Shown here: one piece after another, positions 11,328-21,950 of the stretch
Layout: the number at the start of each line of letters is the position of its first letter
How positions within the stretch are numbered: the first letter of the stretch is position 1
DNA from: Viscum album
Taxonomy: Eukaryota; Streptophyta; Magnoliopsida; Santalales; Viscaceae
Direction: 5' to 3'
DNA: 64,000 nt
NCBI GenBank assembly: GCA_963277665.1
Contig: OY728166.1
Span: 546,093,219 to 546,157,218 of the forward strand
Made by a program: the position numbers and the translations under genes
Notes under the pieces: model-generated
Seen by the model: the letters and a program-made list of their open reading frames with translations, nothing else
What the model was told of the DNA's origin: nothing
Database searches by the model: none

Positions 11328-12954
11328 TGTTTTATTACATTTATCTATCTATTATATATATATATATATATACTGAATAAATATGATATATAAATCATAT
11401 TTTACATTCTGGAATTAAGTAAATCATTATATAAGTTATAATAATACAATTAACAAAAAGTCCAAACACGTATGATAAATGAAACAATTTTACCCAAAAC
11501 GCTACTTTAACATGGAATTGACAAATGAAAGGTTAATATAAATACCTAAGTGAACCATATATGATATAATAACAATTTATATGATTCTTTAATAAGTCAA
11601 TGACATTATTTAAATCATTATACAGGAGGTTTGGATACATACGAAGCATATCGGACATAAGGTAAGGGATAACTATTCTATTCTTGTTCTTTTCTGAGAT
11701 TGTCATTCGTAAGTACTTAATGGGGTTATTGTTATCATCCATGACTATGTTTTCTAAAAAAAATTCATTATTTATTAATTTCATTTTTACCCATTTTTTA
11801 ATTTTACCACATGTTATGGATGGAATCTTTATTTTGTTTACCATACGAGAAACTTTTTGACTTTTCCAACAAAAGTACGAGGAGAATGTTTTTTTATCTT
11901 ATATGAAATGAAATGATTATTACAGTTTCATAAATCCTTTTTTTCAAGAAGTTTACTATAAAAGAATTCATTTTTATTTTCAAAAAAATCCTTCTATTTT
12001 AAAATTTCATGGAATTTTTTAAAAATAAAATGATTTAAAAAAAAGGATATTTTCCTCAAAAAATCATTTCAAGTGTTTTATCAAAACTATTTTCCATCTA
12101 AGATGACATTATTTAGTATGTTTTTGTTTCAAGTATAATTTATCCATTATTTAAATGGTTTGATTGTTCTTGGGATTAATTATATCCATTTGTTTTTTAT
12201 GGATTATGTTTTGTTGGGATGATGTTTATGAAACCCATTTTATTATTTGGGTTATGATGGATGATATATGTTTAATTTGTGGCACAAGTAAGAATGATTT
12301 AATTATGAGATGGGTGGGACCTATATCTAAATACAATTCATTGGGTAAAGATTTATATCTCATGAGATAGACATGGCTGGAACGGTAAGTTAATCTGGTT
12401 CAGTGTTACAGGACTGGAACGAGGAGTGAACTCGATTCAGAATGGGACTTTGTCCACTAAGATGGTCATGGCAACAATGCCTTGGCTACTATAGAAATTA
12501 TAACATGTGCTTAATAGATGCAACAAATACATGTTTTATTACCATGCTAGTTTATCATGACTAATGTTCTTTTATGATCTATGCTTTGTGTACTTCCATG
12601 ATATATGTCGTTGCTCATGATTTTGATGTTTTGATTTTATGTTCAAGTTTTTGCATTCAAATGTTTATGGATTGTTTTATGTTCTCTATGCTTACCCTTA
12701 CTGAGCATTTGAGCTTACCCTTTTTATGTTTTCTTTTCCCCATGATTTAATGAAATTTTTTAGGAAAGAAAACAAAAAGGGGAATATCTTTATGGGAGAT
12801 GTTGAAGATCTTTCACCACGATTAGAAGATTATTTTCCGAGTTTACAATGACACTAAACTATTACGGTCCTTGTGTGTCTGTTTTCGTTATTTATTAAGT
12901 ATTCCGAAAAAGTACTGTAATGTCCATGTATGTTAAGCTTCGGGTCTCTACAGT

Positions 12955-12966
12955 TGGTCTCAGAGG
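12955..12966 (+). other. Primer binding site of element A
   Basis: TGGTCTCAGAGG starts two bases after the LTR end. It matches TGGTATCAGAGC, complementary to the 3' end of initiator methionine tRNA, at 10 of 12 positions. This is the usual minus-strand primer of plant Ty3/gypsy elements. Confidence 0.8.
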
Positions 12967-13214
12967 AAAAGTTTACTTAACCTTTGTAAAATAGAATGTG
13001 AAAATTTTAGTGAGATCCCTAGAGATATTTCTGTGGTTGGTCTAGGGATGTCCCTAAGGATAAGTATAAGTATAGGTTATAGTCCTAGAATTATTGTAAT
13101 GATATTAGAATTAAACCTAAGATGTTAGATATTGAAGGTACTCCCACTTTATTATTTTGTTTTCCTAGCATGATTTTTTCCTCTCACACTGTTCTTTTTG
13201 GGATTTAGACGGTG

Positions 13215-14134
13215 GATGGAACCTGAAGGAATCGCGTTGATCAATGTAATGGAAAATGCAATGATTGTCCTCCCGAGAAACCAAATGTGATGGGAGATGG
13301 AGTGAAAAATATTATTTCTATACTTACAAAATCTATGAATCATTCTGGATTTCCAAATGATCATAGAAGGGAACAATATTCAATTGAGTCCTTCACGAGG
13401 CAACATCCACCGTCTTTCAATGGGTCTAATGATCCACTTGTTGCTGAATAATGGATCTGTAACATTGAAAATATATTTTCGATTCTTCGTTGTTCAGAAC
13501 ATAAAAAAGTATTTTTAGCTGTTTACTGTTAAGAATGTGAAGCAGACTAGTGGTGGAATCTAATTAAGAATACAAAGCCCCAAGATGAAATTGAATCCAT
13601 GGAATGGGACGAGTTCAAGAACTTGTTTTTCAGTAATAAATTCCCTCGTATTCTTCGAAAAAAGATGGAAAAGGAGTTTCTTGAGCATAAGCAGAAGGAT
13701 GATGAATCTGTTGGTATATACGAAGCGAATTTTACAAGACTTTCAAGGTATGCATCTGGCTTTATCATCCAACCTGAAATTAATGTTGATCAATTTTTAG
13801 TGGTATAAAACCAAGTATTCAAAGGGAATTATCTATAAGAGACATCAGTAGCTATGAAGAAATTGTGCGTTGTGGTATCATGGTAGAACTTGATGTTGGT
13901 GTAACATATCCATATCATGGTTGTGACAAGAAACGAAAGATGGAGTTCAAGGAGAAATATAAGAATAATGGTGAAAAGAATATGAATGTTTCTTTACGCT
14001 CAAAGTGTGGAAAGATCCATGGTGGAGATTGTCTTAAAGGGAATAGAAAATGTTTTAAGTGTGGAAAAGAAGGTCATCGAGTAGCTGAGTGTCGAAGTAA
14101 TGGAAAAAGGGTTTCTAATGATATGAATAAATAA
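13215..14134 (+). pseudogene. gag of element A (Retrotrans_gag core plus two zinc knuckles), broken
   Basis: Gag would form the virus-like particle and bind element RNA. A possible start is the ATG at 13215 (MEPEGIALINVM). The frame then shifts. A Retrotrans_gag (PF03732-like) core follows at 13385-13800: HPPSFNGSNDPLVAE, a stop, WICNIENIF, a stop, ADWWNLIK, WDEFKNLFFSNKFP, then YEANFTRLSRYA, which ends at a TAA at 13806. The open piece 13865-14134 ends in two knuckles: KCGKIHGGDC, a CxxC/H-x-G-G-x-C type with its first Cys region weak, and CFKCGKEGHRVAEC, an intact C-X2-C-X4-H-X4-C. No protease or RT follows before the next LTR. The frame is clearly gypsy-like. The element copy is dead because of stops near 13450, 13530 and 13806. 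Confidence 0.8.
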
Positions 14135-14940
14135 AAGACTACAGAGAACACACTAACAACACTTCAATGATTCATGTGCAAGGAAATGTGGAATTATGCT
14201 AATCAATACCCTAATCCAAGGGTTAATGATGATCAACGTGAGCATCCTATTTAGGCAAAGGATAAAGGGAAGTCACATGCGATCACTATTTGTGATGTTG
14301 AGTATGACAATGATGTTGTGCAATGATTAAGTGTTTATGTAATGTGATTTCAAAATAGTATCATGGAATCTCATTTATAGTATCGTGGAATTTTGAAATA
14401 TCTGTGTATTGGTCCATTGTGGTTTTCTATAAGAATATGGTACTGGTTACCATGAAAAGTGATTCAAATATTTTGGAAAGTAGATGATATGCGCATAATG
14501 AAGGTATAATAAGAAAATAAATTGTTTGATAGTATTCATGAACTCATGATTGATATAAGGACTAAGTGATATCGTGGTTTGAGTTTATAGAATTTTGAGG
14601 ATTTTGGTATGTGGAAAGTGTTAATTTTTAAATGAATTCATGTTTTCACTAAGGTTCAATGGGTATTAATTTTTCAAGAGAACACATGATTAAGGCCTTC
14701 GAATGTGTGGAATGTGATCAACAAGATATATCATATGATATATTGGGGATAAATGATGGTATTCAAGTACTTGTTATGTGAACTCTCAAGTAATCATTTT
14801 CTTTAATCTACGACATTAGACAGAAGTATTTTTGATAATCTTAAAGGTTGGAATGGATTAAGTTGGGCATCAGATCGAATTTTTTAAGGGTTGAATTTTT
14901 TTTCGATATTATTTATGTAATGTTATAATAATGTAGTTTT
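14135..14940. other. Internal region of A without a gene
   Basis: The stretch between gag and the tRNA-like insert has no coding frame of note and no pol motif. It is similar in parts to 28800-29470 of element B (for example TATGTGGAAA...TTAACTTTT and ATGATTAAGG), so it belongs to the family. It is 5'-to-3' spacer whose role is unknown. Confidence 0.5.
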
Positions 14941-14944
14941 AGAA

Positions 14945-15063
14945 AAAGGACAACCTGCGGGATGGGAGACAACCCATCGCGTCGGACAAGGCTATGGGAA
15001 TCAAACCCACAACTGAAGTGCGACAAGCCTTTATCGCCTACCACTAGCCTACAGGAAGTCCCT
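14945..15063 (-). repeat. tRNA-derived SINE-like sequence in element A
   Basis: On the minus strand the order is GGACTTCC, an A-box-like TAGGCTAGTGGTAGGCG, CTTGTCGCAC, then a B box GGTTTGATTCC (plus-strand 14997-15007) inside a T-arm-like stem. A non-tRNA tail of about 60 bp ends near a run read as CCTTTTTCTAAAA. A closely similar sequence lies at the matching place in element B. The flanks GTTTAGTAGAAA (right) and GTTTTAGAAAAA (left) could be an old target duplication. The anticodon region resembles CCTGTCACGC of tRNA-Asp; this is inference. It has no complete acceptor stem, so it is not a tRNA gene. Confidence 0.6.
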
Positions 15064-15064
15064 G

Positions 15065-15735
15065 TTTAGTAGAAACCTGTTTTATTATATTAAGCAGTAT
15101 GATATATGAAGTAAAACTCCATTTTAGGAACATTATATGATTTATCTCACTATAGATGGACTTATGTATTTTTGATAACTTTTTCTAACCTTTTGTTTAT
15201 GACAGATGGAATGACCCATCATTCTATCACATGATCTTCTAACACTTCACAAATGACAAATTCAACTTCATTTCTTTAAGAGAAGAAGTGGAAATTGTCC
15301 ACATAATGACCAATGGTGAGACTGTACCAAAATCAAGAAAGTATTTCTTCTAATTCCAATTTCTTCATCATTAGGGAAATGATCTTGAAAACCAAAAATG
15401 TTGTCCTAGTGCCCTCATATCAGATGAATCAGATGGTACCTTAGATCATCAGAAATCCATGGCTTTGTGATTGTTGGCTTTTTCATATCCATATTATCTA
15501 CCACTCTCTATCAGAACATGATGGTAAGATTTCCCTTCCATATCCATATTTTCACCTATGTTCTCTTATGTGGAATCCCAGTGATTAGTTAATTTGGGTA
15601 ACTTTTACGTTTCATACTTTAGTCTTTAAAGATTGGTTTTGGTATTCCTTTTTATGATGTGGGTTTCTATTAAAGAAACTTTTGAGTAGTAAAGCATTTA
15701 TAACCCCGGCGAATTTTGAGGGCGAAATTCATTTT
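15065..15735. other. 3' untranslated internal region of A
   Basis: No gene is seen. The stretch matches 29590-30265 of element B closely (for example GACAGATGGAATGACCCATC and CTACCACTCTC.ATCAGAAC). The region just before the polypurine tract is therefore among the best conserved parts of the internal DNA, although non-coding. Confidence 0.5.
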
Positions 15736-15748
15736 AAGGGGGGTAGAA
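15736..15748 (+). other. Polypurine tract of element A
   Basis: AAGGGGGGTAGAA lies directly before the 3' LTR start TGTAACACCCC. It follows GCGAAATTCATTTT, a sequence typical of the end of Tekay-type pol. That suggests the family derives from an autonomous Tekay-like element that lost pol. Confidence 0.75.
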
Positions 15749-17397
15749 TGTAACACCCCTAGATTTTATGAAAAATATTATTTGTAATATTATTGATGTA
15801 TTATGTTGTACACTACACCAAAATGAGCTTGCACTACATGCATCCCTGACTTGTCTTTCATTATACGCAATCTTGACCTTCCTCGATAGCTTGCGTCGTA
15901 CGCAATACCGAGTTTCACTAAAAACGATATACTATTAAAATATTATTAAAACTATACACTATGAATAGTAATAACCACTTTTTGAAATTTTTTAAATTTT
16001 ATCATTCAAAATGGACTTCATTTTTGGATTCGGAATATCGATATTAGCTTAGGGTGAATTTTTGGTATTTTTCTGAAAACATTCAATTTTTTATGAATAG
16101 TTAAAACACTGGGAAACTATTTAAAAATTGACTTTTTATTTAAATAATTATTTATTTTATTTAAATTTATTTTAGGTCAAAATTGATATATAATAACTAT
16201 ATAAGTTCAATGTAATTCATTGGAGTCATTTTATAATAATTTTAGATATATAAAATTTTTTTTGAACTTTTCACCGTCTTTTACCCACCTCCTAGAAGAA
16301 TTTGGAAATTCACATAAAACTTAATTTTTCCACTTTTGTGAGTGGAATTTCTAAAATCGTAGAGACATGGTTACTATCAATGACTAAAATGTGGTTCAAT
16401 GAGATGAAAATAATTTTCGGTGAATAGTTCCTTTTTGCTTTTATTTACCACGGTTAAAAGTAAATAGGTTAATTAAGGGTAAAAATGATGTTATTATTAC
16501 CCTAACACATGTCCTAATTATATTGGATAACTGTAATTCGACCAAAAACAATCTTAGTAATAAAATATGACCATTCAGGTCCACTTGGATTAGATTAAGA
16601 CATTTAATATTATTTTATTTAAATAACAGTTAAAATAGTTAAAATCAATGTTTAATAACTAAATAATTTTTAATATAGTGATATACCTAAGATAAAATAG
16701 ACTATAAATATTCAATAAAAAGATAAATATATTTCATACATAAGGGTATTTTATTTGTAATTTTTAGACTTTAAAGAATTTATTTTATTTATGACACAAT
16801 GATGATGCGGTAATTATATTATTAATGAAATATTGACATAATTGATGTTATAAATACCCAAATAAATGTAATTTGAGACTTTTTATGAATTACACTAATT
16901 TTCTAGGTTAATATGACATGTTATTATTGATTTAATTAACTTTTTTAGAACAAATCTTATTGTTATTATTTTCACAAAAATCAATTACCAAATAGTGTCA
17001 ATATTGACATAAAATAGTTTTTAAAACTAATATTATATTATTAATTGTTATTTTATTCCTAAAAATCTATGGTTAGTCCAAATGACGTAGATAAGGTTAT
17101 ATATATTAATAATAAACAACTTGGGGTTCTTTTTTCTTGTTATAGTAAATTTATTAACCTTATAGTGTAAGAAAACATGAAGACACGGTAAAAGTAAAAT
17201 TATTTAACTCAAAGTTAAATCTAAATGATAAGGTTAAAATAGAAACCTAAAATTGTCTAAATTCTATTGGATGAGATTATTTAGACCCATCCCAACCATA
17301 TATTTGAAATAAATCAATTTTGATCTATTATAAAACGAATATGACTTTATTATAAAATAATATTTTATGTTTTTTCAAAGGTTCCCCTCTCCTCCCT

Positions 17398-17407
17398 TAT
17401 AAAAAGG
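17398..17407 (+). promoter_or_regulatory. LTR TATA box (A, 3' LTR)
   Basis: TTATAAAAAG with CCCCTCTCCTCCC upstream and GGGAACCCCTTCC downstream. Same place as in the 5' LTR. In the 3' LTR it could drive read-out transcription into the flanking DNA. Confidence 0.55.
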
Positions 17408-17741
17408 GAACCCCTTCCATATTCTCTTCACACCATTTTGAGCCTTGAAGCTTGGCCAACCTCTGACCATTTCTCTTCTCCACTTCCCTTGAAACATTAC
17501 AGAAGTTCTGGTGTTCTCAAAAGACCAACTATACTTCCATAAGAGGAAGCTTAAAGGAGGTGCGTCGAAGAAGAGGTAATCTCTTCTTCCGCTTCTCTCA
17601 AGTTTCTTTCTTCTTATACTTATTCTTCTTTAATTTTTTCATCATAAAGTAATAACATTCGTATCACTCATATGCTGATATTTTATTATAAATATGAAAC
17701 AACCCTATTTCACCTTCTATCCATCCTACGGAAAACGAAAT

Positions 17742-18165
17742 CACCGCACGTGCGTACGTACGGAACACCGTCTCTACGCCGTGGTGTAATCTGTTTTCGA
17801 CCACCACCTTATTTTATGGGTATAATGGTGTAAATAAATGACTATATATGATTATTGTAAAGTGATATTTATTCTTAAATATTATACACTTCAATACAAT
17901 TCCACGATCAGGGGAATGATATCATCTCTCGTGCGTACGTTCAGACTACCGTCTCCACGACGCGATGCGATTCATTCTCCATGTTAACCATTCAAGAATT
18001 ATTATAAAGTATATATAATGAATCATAATGAAATATATTAGATAATTAAGCTACTAGTTATATTTATATACATATGTCATCTACTTACTTCCATTCAAGT
18101 CAATAAGGAAAAGAAAACAGCATTCATGCGTACGTACGACCTACCGTCTCCATGAATGGTGTGTT
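17742..18165 (+). other. Hairpin modules 1-3 (A, 3' LTR)
   Basis: Module 1 arms: CACCGCACGTG and TACGCCGTGGTG. Module 2 arms: ATCTCTCGTG and CACGACGCGAT. Module 3 arms: CATTCATG and CATGAATG. In module 3 a G-C pair of the 5' LTR copy (GTTCATG/CATGAAC) is here an A-T pair (ATTCATG/CATGAAT). Both changes are also CpG-to-TpG or CpA decay, so this single case is weak proof of selection. Confidence 0.65.
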
Positions 18166-19785
18166 TCATTTCATTTATCTATCTATTATATATATATATA
18201 TATACTGAATATATATGATATATAAATCACGTATTACATTATTTATGTAATTAAATCATGATATAAGTAATAATAATATCAAGAACACCAAGTCGAAACA
18301 TGTACGATAAATGAAACAATTTTACCCAAAACGCTACTTTAACGTGGAATTGACAAATGAAAGGGTAATATAAATACCTCAGTGAACTATATATGATATA
18401 ATGACAATGAATATGATTCCATAATAAGTCAATGAAATTATTTAAATAATTATACATGAGGTTCAGATACATACAAAGCATATCGGACATAAGGTAAGGG
18501 ATAACTATTCCAATCTCGTTCTTTTCCGAGATTTTCATTCGTAATTACTTACTGGGGTTACTGTTATCATCGATGTCTATGTTTTCTAAAAAAAATCCAT
18601 GTATGTTTAATGTCCTTTTTAACCATTATTTACTTTTACCACATGTTATGGAAGGAATAATTATTTTTTACCATACGAGAAACTTTTTGACTTTTCTAAC
18701 AAAAGTAGGAGGATAATGTTTTTTAAACTTATACGGCATGAACAGATTCTTACGGTTTCATAACGCATTTTTTCAAGAACTTTACCATACAAGATTTCAT
18801 GTTTATTTTCAAAAAAATACTTTTATTTTAAAATTTAAAGGAATTTTTTGAAAACAAAATTATTTTGAAAATGAATGGATATTTTCCTAAAGAATTCATT
18901 TCAAGTTTTTTATCAAAACTATTTTCCATATAAGATGACATTATTTAGTATGTTTATGTTTCAAGTATAATGTATCCATTATTTAAATGGTTTGATTCTT
19001 CTTATGATGAATGCTATCCATTTTTTTTGTATGGATTATGTTATGATGGGATGATGTTTATGAAACCCATTTCATTATTGGGGTTATGATGGATGATTTA
19101 TGTTTATTTTGAAAAAACAAGTAAGAATGATTTCATTAAGAGATTGGTGGGACCTATATCTCCCTCCAATGCATTGGGTAAAGACTTATATCTCATGAGA
19201 TCGACATGGCTCGAACGATACGTTAATCTGGTTCATTGTTACAGTACTAGAATGAGGAGTGAACTCGATTCAGAATGTGACTTTTTACACTAAGATGGTC
19301 TTGGCAGCAATGCCTTGGCTACTATGGAAATCATAACATGTGCTTAATGGATGCCAAAATTACATGTTTTATTACCATGAAAGTTTATCATGACTAATGT
19401 TCCTTTATGATCTATTCTTTGTTTACTTCCAAGATTTAGGTCGTTGCTCATGATTATGATGTTTAGATTTTATATTCAAGTTTTTGCATTCGAATGTTTA
19501 TGGATTGTTTTATGTTCTCTATGCTTACCATTACTGAGCATTTGAGCTCACCCTTTTTATGTTTTCTTTTCGGAATGATTTAGATAAAGGTTTTAGGTAT
19601 GAAAAGAAAAGGGGAAGATATTTATGGGAGATGTTGAAGATCTTTCACCAAGATTAAAATATTATTTTCCAAGTTTCCAAAGACACTAAACTATTAAGGT
19701 CCTTGTGTGTCTGTTTTCATTATGTATTAAATATTATGCAAAAGTAATGTAATGTCCATGTACGTCAATATTTGGTTATCTACAT

Positions 19786-19790
19786 AGGAT
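19786..19790. repeat. Right target-site duplication of element A
   Basis: TAGGA, matching GAGGA at 8910-8914 with one mismatch. Beyond it the minus-strand element M resumes. Confidence 0.7.
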
Positions 19791-21000
19791 ATAAGAATAT
19801 TAGCTCAAAATATATATGTCCTAGCCTCACCCATTCTAGGTGTAGACTCAACTACATGATGCTAACTAGCCCCTATACCATGAGCTCAGATCCCTGTTCA
19901 TGGTTCTGTGCTACTCTATATATAAGGATGCTCTTGTCTTAGAAGTCCATGTTTATTACCCCAATAGATATGACTGGTATAGCTCCAAGTCCCTACCAAA
20001 TATAGGGTAATCAACTCCCTTCTTGTGATCAACATCCTCCTTGATCCTCTATCAGTACCCATATATTGAGGGTTTGTATAGAACCTTTTCACATTACACA
20101 ACATTCTTTATTCTCAATGCTCAACTGCAGGTTGGGGAAACTGACTATAAATATATTCCATCCTATCAAACTAATCATATAAATATTTATAGCTACCCTA
20201 AGATGATATCTCTAACTTCTAACTAGTATAAACCCCTCTAAAATGGTATATACACTCTAAAATGTGCTTTGTACCGTTAAAAATGAACCTTTGGGTCACC
20301 CAAATTGAAATACATATCCACCACTTGAAACCTATTTGATATTTCCTTTGGAAATAAGTTCTTGATCTAATGCCTCAGTAAACCTATATAGAATAATATA
20401 TTCACCTTGCACATATTCTCATGTCTAATTCCATCCAAAAAATGCATCAACCAAGATTTATCATCCTCCTTCAAATCTAAAAAATATATTTAAATTCAGT
20501 AAAGTATCCATCATAATCCAACATTAACATTTTACCCTCAGTAATCCTCATAAAATCTGTAGCCTTCTCCACTCTTAGGGTTTCTGTATTGAAATATTCC
20601 ATAATATTTTCATGGAAATATTTTCATATCATTCAATCATTTTGTTTAGACTCGTACAAAATGTCCTTTTAGCTCTTTTCGGGACCACATCAAATTTTTT
20701 CCTTCTACATGACTACTTTATTAAGAGAATAATCTATGTTATTATGAATTTCGTAAATCTGATATATCCTGAACATATATTCATCAACTCCTCCCTCCCT
20801 AATGAAAGTCGTATCATGTTAAATATGATAATTCCTAATTAGAACAAACATACACGACACAACCTGCATTGAGTCCCATTCTATCATCAGTATAAAACAA
20901 TTGTGGTTACAAAATAAATACACTTCCCACTATTACCCCTTATCATCAGGTTTTCTAGATCCACTTTTGGAGTGAATTATCGGTGAATTTTGCTTTTCAC
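19791..21000 (-). pseudogene. gag of element M (decayed; right-hand half of M)
   Basis: This is the part of M upstream of its protease, split off by element A. On the minus strand DFMRITEGKMLMLDYDGYFT then EFKY (about 20480-20600) matches the gypsy Gag stretch EFM.L.QG.M.V..Y...F..L..Y. A knuckle-like region near 20070-20150 (FPNLQLSIENKECCVM, a stop, KGSIQTLNI) follows the spacing of P.C..CG..H.G.C..CG..GHI..DC, with most Cys codons lost. The order gag, knuckle, then (across A) protease and RT fits one interrupted element. Stops and shifts break every frame. Confidence 0.55.
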
Positions 21001-21950
21001 TCAACCAGATCACAACATCATGGAGGAATATTAATAAAATTTACAAAACACATCTCATAACACATTACAAAATGCATCCATAGTTAGACAAAATATGGCT
21101 CACCACTGGCCATAGAAACCCCATTATAAAAACACTACCACAAGGGATATCATCAAACACCTATCACTATATTGGTCCTACTGTATCATGGGTCACATTC
21201 AAAATGGGGAAAATAAATCATAAAATAAAATTTCTTTTAGTTAAACACTCATTTTTAACCGCTCTCACATTGATAAAGAAAAACATTATATTTTTGAAAC
21301 CCATCATTATTTATAATTTATTAACACCAAAAATTGATCCAATTTATGAATTTCTATAAGGGACAATTCTCTAACCATTCTTTCACATTTTTCATATTTA
21401 TCCATTTTAATCATCTTTATTTCACAAAACATCTTTGAAAAAAATTCAAAAAACAGGGAATGAAATTTTACACTTCATTAGCAACATATCCTCCCTATGT
21501 GTTCCAATAATTATGCATGTCATCTCTATCACTAGGTTCCTAAAATTTTTCACTGATGAAAAACCTCAAAGGATTTTATCCATGAGTAAAATATTATAAT
21601 ACTGTCATATCAGAAAATGATTTCATCTCTCAAGGGTGAAATATAATTCAATTTTGATAACCCAAATCATTGAAAAAATATTCCACCCTCGGGTTCTTGG
21701 GATTCCCTCTAGTACATGAGCTAGCTACTCCCATGAATGATCTCCTTTTAATGGCATGTCACACCTTGGTCTCTCGTATACCATCCCCAAATAGTTAAAC
21801 AAATAAAAAAAATCTTTTGATATAACTTTACAACATCTCCAACCTAAAATACACCAAATTGATGCCATGTGTTGTGTTGATACATGATTTGAGGAATGCC
21901 TCCTCATACGCCAGATGCTACTGACTAGTAGAGAGAGTCTAAAAATTCAC
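21000..21950 (-). other. 5' internal region / leader of element M
   Basis: AT-rich sequence between the recognisable gag core and the 5' LTR of M. It should hold the N-terminal part of gag and the leader. I could not identify either, nor a convincing primer site. The boundary with the LTR at about 21950 is approximate. Open frames here (for example 21725-21907 minus) show no family match. Confidence 0.35.

Larger units (their letters stand above)
8915..12952 (+). repeat. 5' LTR of element A
   Basis: It runs from TGTGACACCCC to GGGTCTCTACA. It aligns along its whole length with 15749-19785. It carries a TATA box at 10562, three hairpin modules at 10907-11330 and (AT)n runs at about 11221-11241 and 11352-11371, between and after the modules. 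The minus-strand ORF at 11533-11844 is matched by one at 18251-18538 in the other LTR only because the LTRs are copies of each other. Confidence 0.88.
8915..19785 (+). mobile_element. Element A: giant-LTR, gag-only retrotransposon (TR-GAG/LARD-like)
   Basis: This 10.87-kb unit has two LTRs of 4038 and 4037 bp, a primer site, a broken gag with two zinc knuckles, a tRNA-derived insert and a polypurine tract. The internal region is only 2796 bp. No protease, RT, RNase H or integrase motif appears in any frame there, while such motifs stay readable in the older element M. The layout fits the TR-GAG class (long terminal repeats plus GAG, no POL), a non-autonomous type that needs enzymes in trans. 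It sits inside element M between gag and protease, and a target duplication supports one insertion event. In one 127-bp stretch the LTRs differ at about one base in eight, so the insertion is not recent. Confidence 0.85.
15749..19785 (+). repeat. 3' LTR of element A
   Basis: TGTAACACCCC to TATCTACA, aligned along its length with 8915-12952. It has a TATA box at 17398-17407 and three hairpin modules at 17742-17786, 17924-17966 and about 18118-18165. An (AT)n run at about 18188-18204 follows module 3. Confidence 0.88.

Noticed and set aside
11221..11371. (AT)n runs as a separate functional feature
   Set aside because: They are simple microsatellites whose length differs among copies. Their place between the modules may only reflect slippage.
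11533..11844. Minus-strand ORF of 103 codons, with a similar ORF at 18251-18538
   Set aside because: Both lie at the same place in the two LTRs of element A; the likeness comes from LTR duplication. The matching region in Z and B is not open on that strand, so it is not a conserved gene.
13152..13768. Minus-strand ORFs opposite the gag of A (13152-13376, 13547-13768)
   Set aside because: They are antisense shadows of the gag region; the plus strand has clear Gag similarity.
14945..15063. A functional tRNA gene
   Set aside because: T-arm and B box are good but the acceptor stem and anticodon arm do not close, and the sequence goes on into a non-tRNA tail. A tRNA-derived repeat fits better.
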